Positions 35,726-44,931 of a DNA stretch of 64,000 nt are shown piece by piece (positions within the stretch are counted from its first letter, which is position 1; every line of letters begins with the position of its first letter). A program made the translations under genes and the position numbers. Below the pieces are notes generated by a model, which did not search any database, was not told where the DNA came from, and worked only from the letters and a program-made list of their open reading frames with translations. This DNA comes from Thalassomonas sp. RHCl1 (GTDB taxonomy: Bacteria; Pseudomonadota; Gammaproteobacteria; Enterobacterales; Alteromonadaceae), in NCBI RefSeq assembly GCF_947387555.1, contig NZ_CANDNZ010000001.1:62001-126000 (forward strand). The letters are read 5' to 3'.

Positions 35726-36172
35726 TTAAGCGTTTAGCTTGGCTCTGACCTGGCCGCTGACCGCGCCCAAATCGGCTTTACCTTGCATTGCCGGTTTTAA
35801 TACTGCCATGACTTTACCCATGTCAGCCATTGAGGCCGCACCGGATTGTGAAATGGCATCGGAAATCATTTGGTCGATTTCCTCGGCTGTCAGCGGTGCC
35901 GGAAGGAATTCTTCCAATACCACGACTTCTGCAGCTTCGGCTGCGGCCATTTCATCTCGTCCACCGTCAGTGAACATTGCGATGGATTCTTTACGCTGCT
36001 TAACCATTTTGGTTAATACCGCGATAATACCATCGTCATTCAATTCAGTTTTCTCATCGATTTCGATCTGCTTAACGGCAGACAACGCCATACGAATAAC
36101 GCCAAGACGTACTTTGTCTTTGGCACGCATCGCGTTTTTCATCTCATCTTTGAGTTGGGCAAGTAGACTCAT
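35726..36172 (-). CDS. yqeY: GatB/YqeY domain protein
   Basis: This 148-residue helical protein matches the YqeY family over its whole length (MSLLAQLKDEMKNAMRAKDK; LSAVKQIEIDEK; MGKVMAVLKPAMQGKADLGAVS). The domain is related to the tail domain of GatB amidotransferase and is thought to bind tRNA; its cellular role is not settled. It lies between rpsU and dnaG, a position common in gammaproteobacteria outside the enterics. Confidence 0.92.
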   Translation of the reverse strand: MSLLAQLKDEMKNAMRAKDKVRLGVIRMALSAVKQIEIDEKTELNDDGIIAVLTKMVKQRKESIAMFTDGGRDEMAAAEAAEVVVLEEFLPAPLTAEEIDQMISDAISQSGAASMADMGKVMAVLKPAMQGKADLGAVSGQVRAKLNA

Positions 36173-36202
36173 GCTACAGTCTCAGTAAGTACTAAGGGAT
36201 TC

Positions 36203-36418
36203 TTAGTACATGCGAACGCGACGTGCGTTCTCACGAGAAAGCTTTTTAGCAGCGCGCTTAACAGCAGCAGCTTTTTTACGCTTACGTTCCCAAGTCGGCT
36301 TTTCATAAGATTCGCGACGACGAACTTCTGAAAGGATACCTGCTTTTTCACATGAGCGCTTGAAACGACGTAATGCAACGTCAAATGGTTCGTTTTCTCT
36401 TACTTTAATTACTGGCAT
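36203..36418 (-). CDS. rpsU: 30S ribosomal protein S21
   Basis: This 71-residue basic protein ([27 protein letters not shown] end) matches S21 exactly in length and motifs. S21 helps start translation on the 30S subunit. It is the first gene of the macromolecular-synthesis operon. AGGC before the ATG is a usable ribosome site. The divergent spacer to tsaD (36419-36621, 203 bp) must hold the operon promoter; no LexA box was seen there, unlike E. coli. Confidence 0.97.
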   Translation of the reverse strand: MPVIKVRENEPFDVALRRFKRSCEKAGILSEVRRRESYEKPTWERKRKKAAAVKRAAKKLSRENARRVRMY

Positions 36419-36621
36419 GTTGCCTATCTACCTTAAATGTATCTATATAAATGGGTGAATAACAAAACCTGCTTGGTTGAATTACCACCGCCTCTATTAA
36501 AAATGGGTGACATATTCTAATCCCGTGTTTGCCCGATGTAAAGTTATAAATCGCCTTAAAGCTGGTTAATTACTTCAAGAGAGAGTAAAATCCCGTCGTT
36601 AATTTTTTGGAGTCTTAGTCT

Positions 36622-37635
36622 ATGCGAATTTTGGGGATAGAAACCTCTTGTGATGAAACCGGCATTGCCATTTATGATGATGAGCAGGGCATTATGGCGC
36701 ATCGTTTATATAGTCAAATTGCCGTTCATGCCGATTACGGCGGAGTAGTCCCCGAGCTGGCATCAAGAGATCATGTGCGTAAAACCATTCCTTTAATTGA
36801 GGAAGTCATGGCTGAGGCTAACCTTAAACCAGAAGATTTAGACGGTGTTGCCTATACTGCCGGCCCCGGCCTGGTGGGGGCATTATTGGTGGGCTGCTCT
36901 ATCGGACGCAGTCTGGCTTACGGCTGGGACTTACCCGCCGTACCTGTACACCATATGGAAGGGCATTTACTGGCGCCTATGCTTGAAGACGATGTTCCGG
37001 AATTCCCTTTTGTCGCTTTATTGATCTCCGGCGGCCATACCCAGCTGGTCAGGGTAGACGGTATCGGCCATTATGAGTTACTGGGGGAGTCTGTGGATGA
37101 TGCTGCGGGTGAAGCCTTTGATAAAACGGCAAAATTACTGGGACTTGACTATCCGGGCGGACCGGTACTGTCAAAAATGGCGGAAGCGGGCACCCCGGGG
37201 CGTTTTAAATTTCCACGTCCTATGACCGACCGGCCCGGACTTGATTTTAGTTTCAGCGGTTTAAAAACCTCTGCCGCCAACTGTATTCATAAAGAAGTGA
37301 TGGATGAACAAACCAAGGCAGATGTTGCCTGGGCTTTTCAGGATGCGGTAGTGGCAACCCTGGCGATTAAATGTCGCCGGGCACTGGAGCAATGTGGCTT
37401 AAACCGTTTGGTGGTGGCCGGAGGCGTCAGTGCCAATAAAGCCATTCGTGCGAAACTTGAAGAAGTCACCAAGAAATTGGGCGGCGGTGTTTACTATCCC
37501 AGACCGGAATTTTGTACCGATAACGGCGCAATGATCGCTTATGCCGGCATGCAAAGATTAAAGGCCGGGGTATCGGCGGATTTAACCTTCAAGGCTACGC
37601 CGCGCTGGCCGCTGGATACCTTAGATCCAATTTAA
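36622..37635 (+). CDS. tsaD: tRNA N6-adenosine threonylcarbamoyltransferase TsaD
   Basis: This 337-residue Kae1/TsaD enzyme transfers the threonylcarbamoyl group to A37 of ANN-decoding tRNAs, with TsaB and TsaE. It starts [17 protein letters not shown]. The metal-binding HMEGHL motif, ISGGHTQLV and [13 protein letters not shown] are present. It is divergent from rpsU, as in E. coli, and converges on plsY with a 6-bp gap. Confidence 0.97.
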   Translation: MRILGIETSCDETGIAIYDDEQGIMAHRLYSQIAVHADYGGVVPELASRDHVRKTIPLIEEVMAEANLKPEDLDGVAYTAGPGLVGALLVGCSIGRSLAYGWDLPAVPVHHMEGHLLAPMLEDDVPEFPFVALLISGGHTQLVRVDGIGHYELLGESVDDAAGEAFDKTAKLLGLDYPGGPVLSKMAEAGTPGRFKFPRPMTDRPGLDFSFSGLKTSAANCIHKEVMDEQTKADVAWAFQDAVVATLAIKCRRALEQCGLNRLVVAGGVSANKAIRAKLEEVTKKLGGGVYYPRPEFCTDNGAMIAYAGMQRLKAGVSADLTFKATPRWPLDTLDPI

Positions 37636-37641
37636 GCTAAC

Positions 37642-38223
37642 TTATTTGGGGGGAGATTTGTTGAAGGAGATTTTGCTTTCTTCCCCTTTAAGTAAACGGA
37701 CAATATTGTCTTTATGGCGAAAGATGATCAACAGGGAAAGCATGATCACCGGTGTGACATAAACAGGTTTTAATAACCAGGTATATACAGGCGCCAGCGA
37801 TACCGTCACGATTGCCGCCAGGCTGGAATATCTGGTGGTTTTAGCCACCAGCAACCAGGTTAATACCAGCAAGCCTCCTAAATCCAGTCCTATCGGCAGC
37901 AATACCCCAAAGGCGGTAGCAACCGCTTTTCCTCCCTGAAACTGAAAAAATATCGGGTACATATGCCCTAAACAGGCGGCAACGGCGATGACTCCGAGAA
38001 ATATCGGATCGATACCAAGAAAATAAGCGGCCCAAACGGGAATGGTGCCTTTGAGGATATCAAGCAGTAAAACAGTGGCGGCAGTGAGCTTATTGCTGAT
38101 CCGCAATACATTGGTGGCGCCCGGATTATGTGAGCCCTGAGTGCGGGGATCCGGCAAACCCAGCAATTTGCAGATTAAGATGGCAGAAGAAATTGAACCA
38201 ATTAAATAGGCAACAACTGTCAT
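37642..38223 (-). CDS. plsY: Glycerol-3-phosphate acyltransferase PlsY
   Basis: This inner membrane enzyme transfers acyl from acyl-phosphate to glycerol-3-phosphate, the first step of phospholipid synthesis. Its three conserved cytoplasmic motifs are visible: [31 protein letters not shown] and RHKDNI; about five membrane helices. The start is unclear. The ATG at 38223 gives 193 residues, a few short of relatives, and has no ribosome site. The only well-placed AAAAGGA lies 9 bases before an ATC codon at 38250, where the reading (ITPLLIT) resembles the usual N-terminus. Confidence 0.93.
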   Translation of the reverse strand: MTVVAYLIGSISSAILICKLLGLPDPRTQGSHNPGATNVLRISNKLTAATVLLLDILKGTIPVWAAYFLGIDPIFLGVIAVAACLGHMYPIFFQFQGGKAVATAFGVLLPIGLDLGGLLVLTWLLVAKTTRYSSLAAIVTVSLAPVYTWLLKPVYVTPVIMLSLLIIFRHKDNIVRLLKGEESKISFNKSPPK

Positions 38224-38478
38224 AGCCAAAGTTATCAAAAGAGGAGTGATAAGCTGATGTCCTTTTAAATGCCTAATAATCACACAATTATTAACTGATT
38301 TAGCATTGTATCGCTTACTAAGGTAGTTTTTCCAGACCTGCACAGGTAAACTCGCAAAATAATTTTTTTGCTGCTTTTCCCGGCGCTTTTTTCTGTTGGC
38401 TCTCTAAATAAAAGGAGAGCAAAAAAACGGCAAAAAACCGGGCGCTTTTTCACTGATATTTCAACTAGGGAACAATGT

Positions 38479-38835
38479 ATGGATAAGGTATATATAGAAG
38501 GCTTAACTATTCAGACCACTATTGGTTTTTATCAGTGGGAAAAAGAGATCAAGCAGAAGCTGGTTATCGATCTGCAAATGGGCTGGAATACCGCTGCCGC
38601 CGCAGAAAATGACGAGCTGGCAAAAACCCTGGATTATGCGCAAATCTCTCAGGAGATAGAAACCTTTGCCAATAACAACCCGGTTGATCTGATTGAAACT
38701 TTGGCAGAGCGTATAGCCGAATATTTAATGACAAGTCATCATATTCCCTGGCTGAAGCTAAAAATCGGCAAACCGGGGGCGGTATTTAATGCCGCAACTG
38801 TTGGCGTAGAAATCGAAAGAGGCAGTCGCAGTTAA
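38479..38835 (+). CDS. folB: Dihydroneopterin aldolase FolB
   Basis: This 118-residue enzyme of folate synthesis cleaves dihydroneopterin to hydroxymethyl-dihydropterin. The family pattern is MDKVYIEGLTIQTTIGFYQWE, with LDYAQIS, LIETLAERIA and LKIGKPGAV (catalytic Lys region). The ATG at 38479 has TAGGGAAC upstream. It is the first gene of folB-folK, overlapping folK by one base. Confidence 0.95.
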   Translation: MDKVYIEGLTIQTTIGFYQWEKEIKQKLVIDLQMGWNTAAAAENDELAKTLDYAQISQEIETFANNNPVDLIETLAERIAEYLMTSHHIPWLKLKIGKPGAVFNAATVGVEIERGSRS

Positions 38836-39320
38836 TGGCACAGGTATATATTTCACTGGGCACCAATGTTGACCGTGAGTTTCATGTTAAACAGGGATTA
38901 ACGGCATTGGCCGAGCGTTATGGCCAATTAACCCTGTCGTCCCTGTTTGAAAGTGAGGCAGTCGGTTTTGCCGGCAGCGCTTTCTATAATATGGTGATCG
39001 GCCTGCAAACCGATGAAAGTGTTGAATCTGTGGCCGCCTGCTTACGGGAAATCGAATATGCCAATGGCCGCACCCCGGATGCCAAGAAATATAGCCCGCG
39101 TACCTTAGATTTAGATTTGCTGCTTTTTGATGACTTTATTCTTGAACAGCCGGCACAAATCCCGCGTCATGAAATTTGTCATAATGCTTTTGTATTATGG
39201 CCGCTTGCGGAAATTGCCGGAGAGTCTATTCACCCTGTGGTAAAAAAAAGCTACCGGGAGTTATGGCACGCTTACGACAAATCCAGCCAGAAATTGCAGA
39301 AAGTGCCGCTTAACTGGTAA
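38835..39320 (+). CDS. folK: HPPK, 6-hydroxymethyl-7,8-dihydropterin pyrophosphokinase FolK
   Basis: This 161-residue kinase activates the pterin for joining to p-aminobenzoate in folate synthesis. The HPPK signature is visible in PRTLDLDLLLFDD followed by PRHE, with YISLGTN at the start. It follows folB directly and uses its product, so the two steps are coupled. Confidence 0.95.
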   Translation: MAQVYISLGTNVDREFHVKQGLTALAERYGQLTLSSLFESEAVGFAGSAFYNMVIGLQTDESVESVAACLREIEYANGRTPDAKKYSPRTLDLDLLLFDDFILEQPAQIPRHEICHNAFVLWPLAEIAGESIHPVVKKSYRELWHAYDKSSQKLQKVPLNW

Positions 39321-39429
39321 GGCGCTGAAAAAGCAAAGCTGAAGCGAATGCCATCAGCAAACCTTAAACGACTTTATTTACAATACAAGCTAATGACCAT
39401 TAGCAATAACAATAGGTATTAATCGGAAT

Positions 39430-40251
39430 ATGAGTACCATAGAAATTTTCATTTTAGCCTTGATCCAGGGATTGACGGAATTTTTGCCTATCTCCAGCTC
39501 GGCGCATTTAATTTTACCCTCCCAGCTTTTGGGTTGGGCGGATCAGGGGCTGGCATATGATGTTGCGGTGCATGTCGGTACCTTATTGGCGGTTATGCTC
39601 TATTTTCGCAAAGAAGTCGGCAGCATGCTGGTTGCCTGGGTAGGGACGTTAGCCAGGGGGAAAGTCACGGTTGACGGCAATGATGGCAATTTTGATGGAA
39701 AACTGGCCTGGTGGATCCTGTTTGCCAGCATTCCTTTGGGCTTGACCGGCTATTTCGGTAAAGACTTTATTGAAGAGTATTCACGTTCGGCCTTAGTGAT
39801 TGCCGCTACTACACTTTTATTCGGTGCCTTGCTTGGCTTTGCCGATATTAAGGCGAAACAAAATGTCAGTTTGGAAAAACTGGGTTTTAAAGGGGCAATG
39901 TTAATAGGTTTTTCTCAGGCGCTGGCCTTGATCCCCGGTACTTCCCGCTCTGGTATTACCATGACCATAGGCTTGATGCTGGGATTAAGCCGCACCAATG
40001 CCGCGCGCTTTTCTTTTTTATTATCTATTCCCGGGATTGCCATGGCGGGCGGTTATTTAACCATGAAACTGTTGACCTCAGGTGAAGGAGTAGACTGGCA
40101 GCCGATGATACTTGGCAGTGTGCTCTCGTTTATCAGCGCCTATGCCTGTATCCATTATTTTCTGATCCTGGTGGATAAATTGGGCATGATGCCGTTTGTT
40201 ATCTATCGCTTATTATTGGGGGCAGGTTTGTTATGGTTTGTGCTTGCTTAA
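39430..40251 (+). CDS. uppP: Undecaprenyl-diphosphatase UppP (BacA)
   Basis: This 273-residue polytopic membrane enzyme recycles undecaprenyl diphosphate for cell-wall synthesis and confers bacitracin resistance when abundant. The catalytic motifs are LTEFLPISSSAHL near the N-terminus and PGTSRSGITMT at about 175-185; about eight membrane helices. The gene order next to folB/folK resembles E. coli. Confidence 0.96.
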   Translation: MSTIEIFILALIQGLTEFLPISSSAHLILPSQLLGWADQGLAYDVAVHVGTLLAVMLYFRKEVGSMLVAWVGTLARGKVTVDGNDGNFDGKLAWWILFASIPLGLTGYFGKDFIEEYSRSALVIAATTLLFGALLGFADIKAKQNVSLEKLGFKGAMLIGFSQALALIPGTSRSGITMTIGLMLGLSRTNAARFSFLLSIPGIAMAGGYLTMKLLTSGEGVDWQPMILGSVLSFISAYACIHYFLILVDKLGMMPFVIYRLLLGAGLLWFVLA

Positions 40252-40354
40252 TATTGAATAAGGATTAATAGCAGCAGTAGAAGATGCTGGTAACTGCTAA
40301 AAGTAAACATTGGTAAATTTCCGTACAGGATTAATAGTAAGTTAAATTATTAAC

Positions 40355-40380
40355 ACAAAACGCGCCCTGGCGCGTTTTGT
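40355..40380 (+). terminator. Hairpin terminator after uppP
   Basis: A perfect stem, ACAAAACGCGCC with GGCGCGTTTTGT, is about 100 bases past the uppP stop codon. The T's lie inside the stem and the tail is only TGTATC, so it is moderate evidence. Confidence 0.55.
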
Positions 40381-40464
40381 TGTATCTGGCTTAAAATTGA
40401 CGTTATTCGATTGAATGTTATAGAAAAATGAACAAACTATTAAGCTTTTTATAAGAAATAATGG

Positions 40465-40493
40465 TTGACGGCTTTGTTAAAGTCGTGTAAATA
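40465..40493 (+). promoter_or_regulatory. Candidate promoter of the small-protein cluster
   Basis: TTGACG at 40465, 17 bases, then TAAATA at 40488. It would give a leader of about 260 bases before the 54-codon gene at 40760. The rest of 40381-40759 holds no gene that can be supported. Confidence 0.35.
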
Positions 40494-40759
40494 TGGAGAT
40501 GCTAAATGGACTTTTGTTGATCGACGTTAAGGAAAGCTCACTCTTATTTTTGCTTTGGCTTCTACTTTGCTTGAAGGCATTAAGTAAAATTTATTTGTTG
40601 CGGCAACTTGTCGACCTTTCTTTACCAAGCTCCTGTGTCGGGGTTTTTCGAAATACAAAATTCCACGTTTTATTTAGTCCTGATTAAATTAGCAAAACGA
40701 GTATGGCTATCAATCTCTAACGTTTTAATTTATTAATTGGATAAACAGGGAGTTCATCT

Positions 40760-40924
40760 ATGAAAAAGAATAATAAGCTAGTAAATAAAACAGTTGAGTT
40801 GTCTTTGTTGAAATGTGTTTCTGCCGGTGCAAATGGAAATGGGAAGGTATATCTACCTCCCGAAGTACAAGCTTGCAGGCAAATCGCATCTCATTTAACA
40901 CCAGGGGAGCCACTGGGTAAATAA
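40760..40924 (+). CDS. Unrecognised 54-residue peptide, first gene of a small-protein cluster
   Basis: The ATG is preceded by AGGGAG at an ideal 9 bases, and the frame runs 54 codons to a TAA just 5 bases before the next gene. The N-terminus is basic (MKKNNKLVNK), the middle reads LSLLKCVSAGANGNGK and the C-terminal part holds a second Cys (PPEVQACRQIA). It has no membrane segment. A basic leader, a Gly/Ala/Asn-rich middle and two cysteines are compatible with a secreted or modified peptide, but this is only a resemblance. The strong ribosome site and tight spacing are the main evidence that it is real. Confidence 0.6.
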   Translation: MKKNNKLVNKTVELSLLKCVSAGANGNGKVYLPPEVQACRQIASHLTPGEPLGK

Positions 40925-40929
40925 TAGCT

Positions 40930-41463
40930 ATGTTGTATTCTCCAGAAAGTGCCTATTTATTTGGTTTTTTTGATTTTATTATACTGTCAATGTATTTTGC
41001 GGCATTTCTGTTGAGTGCAAAAAATTGGCGGGAGCAAAAATCAGTATTTATAGCTTCCGCCATACTGGCGCTAAATATATTAATAACTTCGGACTCTTTT
41101 CAGATATTTATCGATATGGACACTTATGCGGGAACCGATTTTTATCTTCGGTGGATCGAGTTTGAATCGTTAAGTATTATCGCGATTATAATCATACATT
41201 TACTTTTTCGTATTCCGCATAGTCGGGTAACGTCCTTTGTCATGTATCTATTAACGATAAATGTGTTTTTTCATTTGGCAATGCATATTGATATTATTGA
41301 AAATCGTAATCGGACTAGTTGGTGGTTATGGGATTTATATACGCCGACTATGAACATAGTGACGTTGAGTATTGCGGCACTTATGATTATTAGTGTGATT
41401 ATTAACAGGAAAAACAAGCAAGATGTTGCTAGGCGTTTTGCCGAAAATGTCGCAATGAAATAA
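40930..41463 (+). CDS. Unrecognised five-TM membrane protein
   Basis: This 177-residue protein has about five membrane helices (7-28, 37-60, 75-95, 100-121, 138-160) joined by short loops, with an acidic/aromatic loop after helix 2 (IDMDTYAGTDFYLRW) and His residues at membrane borders. The C-terminal tail is basic. No family was recognised. It starts 5 bases after the 54-residue peptide gene and has only a weak ribosome site, so it probably depends on coupling to that gene. The segment is AT-rich compared with flanking housekeeping genes. Confidence 0.75.
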   Translation: MLYSPESAYLFGFFDFIILSMYFAAFLLSAKNWREQKSVFIASAILALNILITSDSFQIFIDMDTYAGTDFYLRWIEFESLSIIAIIIIHLLFRIPHSRVTSFVMYLLTINVFFHLAMHIDIIENRNRTSWWLWDLYTPTMNIVTLSIAALMIISVIINRKNKQDVARRFAENVAMK

Positions 41464-41504
41464 GCGTATCTGATGCGGTTAAGGAAGTTTAAGGAGAAAG
41501 TAAA

Positions 41505-41819
41505 ATGGATTTCATATATTTATTGATGTTTATTGCCATTGTTTTGCTATTGATGCATCGCAGGCTGGAAAATCTCATTTTTAATTCTGAGCCTGTCAGG
41601 ATTGGAAATAAACAACTTACAGAAGCTGAAAAAATTGTTTTGGCAATTGGTGATAGCCTGAGCAACAGTAACGGTATTGATCAATACCAGCAACTTAAGC
41701 CTCAGCTAGAAAAGGCTAAGGTTTATTATCAAAAGGTACAAAAAGAAGCCATAAGAGAAAGGTTTCAATACCAGAAACCTGAAGCTACTGCTGACTTTAA
41801 TCCTCGCTCGTTTCGTTAG
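41505..41819 (+). CDS. Unrecognised small protein with N-terminal membrane anchor
   Basis: This 104-residue protein has one membrane helix at 2-17 (DFIYLLMFIAIVLLLM). A basic turn follows, then a helical, probably coiled-coil, soluble part (about 45-85) and a disordered tail. TAAGGAG lies about 8 bases before the ATG. It follows the five-TM protein by 41 bases and is likely in the same operon. No family was recognised. Confidence 0.7.
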   Translation: MDFIYLLMFIAIVLLLMHRRLENLIFNSEPVRIGNKQLTEAEKIVLAIGDSLSNSNGIDQYQQLKPQLEKAKVYYQKVQKEAIRERFQYQKPEATADFNPRSFR

Positions 41820-41915
41820 AGTTTTTTATCGGTAAGTAAATAATTATTGAGGGTAAGCGGCTGTTGCTTGCCTTTGATAGTGTTATATAATTTTTTTCTT
41901 TGATTACGAAGGGGC

Positions 41916-42380
41916 TTAAGTCGTTTCGTCCTCTTTGGTCTGGTAATGCAATTCAATTACTCCCTTTAAATCTTTTAACAATAGCCGGGCACAGTTATTA
42001 AAATTGGCGGTTTTGCTATTGGGAATAAACCAGTCCAGTTGGCAAAATAGCTGCAGGGCCTCTTCTGTCGTTTCAATAAACTGATAATCGAAACTGCTTT
42101 TTTGATTTGTCTGTTCGTTTAATTTTAGAGGCGAAGGGTCTCCCGGGGCTATTTGCCCGGCCAAGGCATTGGTTTGATCTGTCATTACCCACAAGGTGTA
42201 ACGCAAGCAGTCCGGATGGGAGCAGATTGCTTTTAATTCCTCGGCGCAAACTTCCCTTTCCCCGCTTTCATAAGCCAGATATTGCTCTACGGGAATATCG
42301 AGTATATCGGCAAAAAACTGCTGATTTTTACCTATCGCAGTTCTGACCAGTTTGAGTTTATTGGCAAACGAAATAGACAT
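41916..42380 (-). CDS. XRE-like helix-turn-helix protein
   Basis: This 154-residue protein has an N-terminal Cro/C1-type helix-turn-helix (about 8-60: NKLKLVRTAIGKNQQFFADI, then QYLAYESGERE). The rest is an unassigned C-terminal region. The ATG at 42380 was chosen for AGG just upstream, although the frame is open to 42443. It is a single gene, divergent from the acyl-CoA dehydrogenase gene. Its target is unknown. Confidence 0.75.
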   Translation of the reverse strand: MSISFANKLKLVRTAIGKNQQFFADILDIPVEQYLAYESGEREVCAEELKAICSHPDCLRYTLWVMTDQTNALAGQIAPGDPSPLKLNEQTNQKSSFDYQFIETTEEALQLFCQLDWFIPNSKTANFNNCARLLLKDLKGVIELHYQTKEDETT

Positions 42381-42576
42381 TTTCCTACCCTGGTTATAGT
42401 CCTTTGCGTATTTAAGAAATTCGGTATCTGCTAACTTAAACACCTAGTTTGTCACTTTCTGTGTACAAAGTCATGCCCTAAGATTCATCCGATGTTTTCA
42501 GGAAGTAGCATAATCAGTGAAAAAGTGTATCTTATGCGTAATTTAAGAAGATGATAAGAATATACAGGGTTTAATT

Positions 42577-43734
42577 ATGGATCTCTCCCTTAGTGAAGAA
42601 CAAGTCATGATACAAGATATGGCGCGTAAGTTTGCTGACAGCGAACTGGCGCCGGTTGCTGCCGATCTGGATGCAGGTAATGACCAGCAGCTTTTTCAGG
42701 AAAACTTAGCCAAGTTAGCCGAATTGGGATTTATGGGATTAAACATCAGCAGTGAATACGGTGGTGTTGAAGCCGGTAGTGTTGCCTTTAGTTTAGCGAT
42801 CACCGAACTTGCCCGGGCCTGTGCCTCCACAGCGGTAACCACTTCGGTCACCAATATGGTGGCGGAAGTGATTCAGGCGGTAGGCAATGAAGAGCAAAAG
42901 CAGCAATATTTGCCAAAAATTTGCTCGGGTGAATATAAGGCGGGTGGTTTCTGCTTAACGGAAGCGGTTGCCGGGTCAGATCCTGCCGGTATGAAAACCA
43001 CGGCGGTCAAAGACGGTGATGACTATGTGATCAACGGCAGTAAAATTTTTATCACCAGCGGTACTTTTGCCGGGGTTTTTGTGGTGTGGGCAGTAACCGA
43101 CCCTGATGCACGTAAGGGTAAAGGCATATCCTGTTTTATTGTTGAAGCCGGTACCGAGGGGATGGTGATCGGTAAAAGTGAAGATAAAATGGGACAAAAG
43201 GCTTCTCCTACCAATGAAGTCTATTTTGAAAATTGCCGCGTGCCGGCAAGCGCAATGTTAGGGCAAGAAAACAAAGGTTTTGCTATTGCGGTAGGCGAGC
43301 TGGCCGGTGGCAGAATAGGCATAGGTTCGTTGGCTTTAGGCGTAGGTCTGGCAGCAATGGATTATGCCCGTCAGTACCTGACCGAGCGTCAGCAATTCGG
43401 TCAGCCGCTGGCTAACTTCCAGGGGCTGCAATGGAAACTTGCCGACAGGTATACCGATCTGGAAGCGGCGCGTTTATTGTTGATGCAGGCGGCGTGTAAT
43501 AAAGAGCAGGGACTGGAATTTTCCCAGGCCGCTTCTATGGCCAAGTTATTTGCCTCTGAAAAAGCAAACCAGGCCTGTTATGATGCCCTGCAAATGATGG
43601 GGGGCGCCGGTTATATTAAAGAGTATCCGCTGGAGCGTTATGCCCGTGATGTGCGTATAACTTCGATATATGAAGGCACCAGTGAAATCCAAAAAGTGAT
43701 CATTGCCCGTGAATTGTTAAAAGCGGTGCAATAA
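42577..43734 (+). CDS. Acyl-CoA dehydrogenase
   Basis: This 385-residue flavoenzyme carries out the first oxidation of fatty or branched-chain acyl-CoA. The family patterns are FCLTEAVAGSDPAGMKTTA (FAD and substrate loop), QFGQPLANFQ, QMMGGAGYIKEYP and, near the end, the catalytic Glu in SIYEGTSEIQ, the position used by short- and medium-chain enzymes. No beta-oxidation partner genes are adjacent, so the chain-length preference cannot be told. Confidence 0.93.
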   Translation: MDLSLSEEQVMIQDMARKFADSELAPVAADLDAGNDQQLFQENLAKLAELGFMGLNISSEYGGVEAGSVAFSLAITELARACASTAVTTSVTNMVAEVIQAVGNEEQKQQYLPKICSGEYKAGGFCLTEAVAGSDPAGMKTTAVKDGDDYVINGSKIFITSGTFAGVFVVWAVTDPDARKGKGISCFIVEAGTEGMVIGKSEDKMGQKASPTNEVYFENCRVPASAMLGQENKGFAIAVGELAGGRIGIGSLALGVGLAAMDYARQYLTERQQFGQPLANFQGLQWKLADRYTDLEAARLLLMQAACNKEQGLEFSQAASMAKLFASEKANQACYDALQMMGGAGYIKEYPLERYARDVRITSIYEGTSEIQKVIIARELLKAVQ

Positions 43735-43750
43735 GTTATCTTTTTGATAA

Positions 43751-43782
43751 GGCACAGAAGTTTTATCTTCTGTGCCGATTTT
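43751..43782 (+). terminator. Terminator after acyl-CoA dehydrogenase
   Basis: A perfect 10-bp stem, GGCACAGAAG with CTTCTGTGCC, has a 6-base loop and is followed by GATTTTACC, 16 bases after the stop codon. Confidence 0.6.
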
Positions 43783-43862
43783 ACCGGCTTTGGGGGATAA
43801 GTTGGTGATTGCACTTGTAAGTAGCGGTTTTGCCCCCAAATAACAAGTTAAGTTAACCGATA

Positions 43863-44738
43863 TTGGAACCCTCTGTGATCTCAAACTCTTTGCCCCAAAA
43901 TATGGTCGAAATGACCCTGGATAACTTTCAACAAGTCATCGTTGAAGAGTCTAAAAATAAATTGATCCTGGTGGCTTTCTGGGCCGAGCAAGTCCCGGAG
44001 AGTATCGAACTAAAAGATAAGCTTGCGGCCAAGCTCTCTGCTGCGGGCGAGCATGTGTTATTGGCGTCTGTTGATTGCCAGGCGCAGCAGCAGGTGGCGA
44101 TGCAGTTTGGTATTCAGGGCTTACCCACGGCTGTGCTGGTTAAAGACGGTCAGCCAGTTGATGGCCTTAGCGGTCCGCAAGGCGATGAAGGCATAGATGA
44201 GTTTTTAGCGAAACACTTACCGAAAGAGCAAGACACCTTGCTGGCCCAGGCACGCCAGGCATTGGCAGATGGCAATCCCAGTGAAGCGTTTGCCGCCATA
44301 GCCAAAGCACATCAGCTCGATAGCGAAAGGGCGGATATCAAACTGACCCTGATTGATGTTTATATTCACACCGGAAAAACAACAGAAGCGGAGCAGTTGT
44401 TGGCGACCATTAAAATGGTGGATCAGGACAGCTATTACCAGTCGTTAAAAGCCAAGCTTGAACTGGCGGCACAGGCGGCCAACTCACCTGAATTACAGGC
44501 GCTGGAGCAGGAAGTTGCACAAGACCCCGGCAATGTAGAATTGCAGCATAAACTGGCGGCGCAATACAGCCAGGTAAACCGTCATGAAGATGCCCTGGCA
44601 TTGTTGTTTTCACTGGCGCAAAAAGATCGCTCGGATGTTGCCAGCAAAGATTTATTGCTGGATGTGCTTAAGGCATTGCCGGATGGGGATCCTCTGGTGA
44701 GTACCTACCGCCGTAAGTTATATACCTTAATGTATTGA
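43863..44738 (+). CDS. ybbN: Thioredoxin-fold/TPR co-chaperone, YbbN (CnoX) family
   Basis: This protein of about 291 residues has a thioredoxin-like domain (about 15-120) in which the CxxC is replaced by AEQVPES, so it cannot act as a normal thioredoxin. A TPR region follows (about 125-290, DTLLAQARQALADGNPSEAFA). E. coli YbbN/CnoX likewise lacks the redox pair and serves as a holdase and a GroEL-linked co-chaperone. The start is unsure: TTG 43863, GTG 43875 (GGAA 8 bases upstream) or ATG 43902. Confidence 0.85.
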   Translation: MEPSVISNSLPQNMVEMTLDNFQQVIVEESKNKLILVAFWAEQVPESIELKDKLAAKLSAAGEHVLLASVDCQAQQQVAMQFGIQGLPTAVLVKDGQPVDGLSGPQGDEGIDEFLAKHLPKEQDTLLAQARQALADGNPSEAFAAIAKAHQLDSERADIKLTLIDVYIHTGKTTEAEQLLATIKMVDQDSYYQSLKAKLELAAQAANSPELQALEQEVAQDPGNVELQHKLAAQYSQVNRHEDALALLFSLAQKDRSDVASKDLLLDVLKALPDGDPLVSTYRRKLYTLMY

Positions 44739-44765
44739 AGTCTTTTCAATAGCGTTAAGTCTAAT

Positions 44766-44796
44766 AAAAAAACCAGCAGTGAATGCTGGTTTTTTA
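44766..44796 (+). terminator. Terminator after ybbN
   Basis: The stem AACCAGCA/TGCTGGTT with loop GTGAA lies between an A-run and a T-run. It uses the same AACCAGC stem word as the HU terminator. Confidence 0.92.
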
Positions 44797-44931
44797 TTTC
44801 TGGTTAAAAGTTTTCATTTGATAGTGGTTAATATCTAATGGATTATTTTTTTGGATAATGTGAAGATAAACAATCAAGATATTCAACTTCTTGCAATATC
44901 AGAAAGCATGGTAGTTAAGCAGTAGCAACTC

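Noticed and set aside
35739-36188. 149-codon open frame opposite yqeY
   Set aside because: It is a mirror of the well-conserved yqeY gene with low-complexity Ser/Ala content and no ribosome site.
40493-40687. 64-codon open frame before the small-protein cluster
   Set aside because: It has no ribosome site, a composition typical of random Leu-rich AT DNA, and it overlaps the candidate promoter. It is not supported as a gene.
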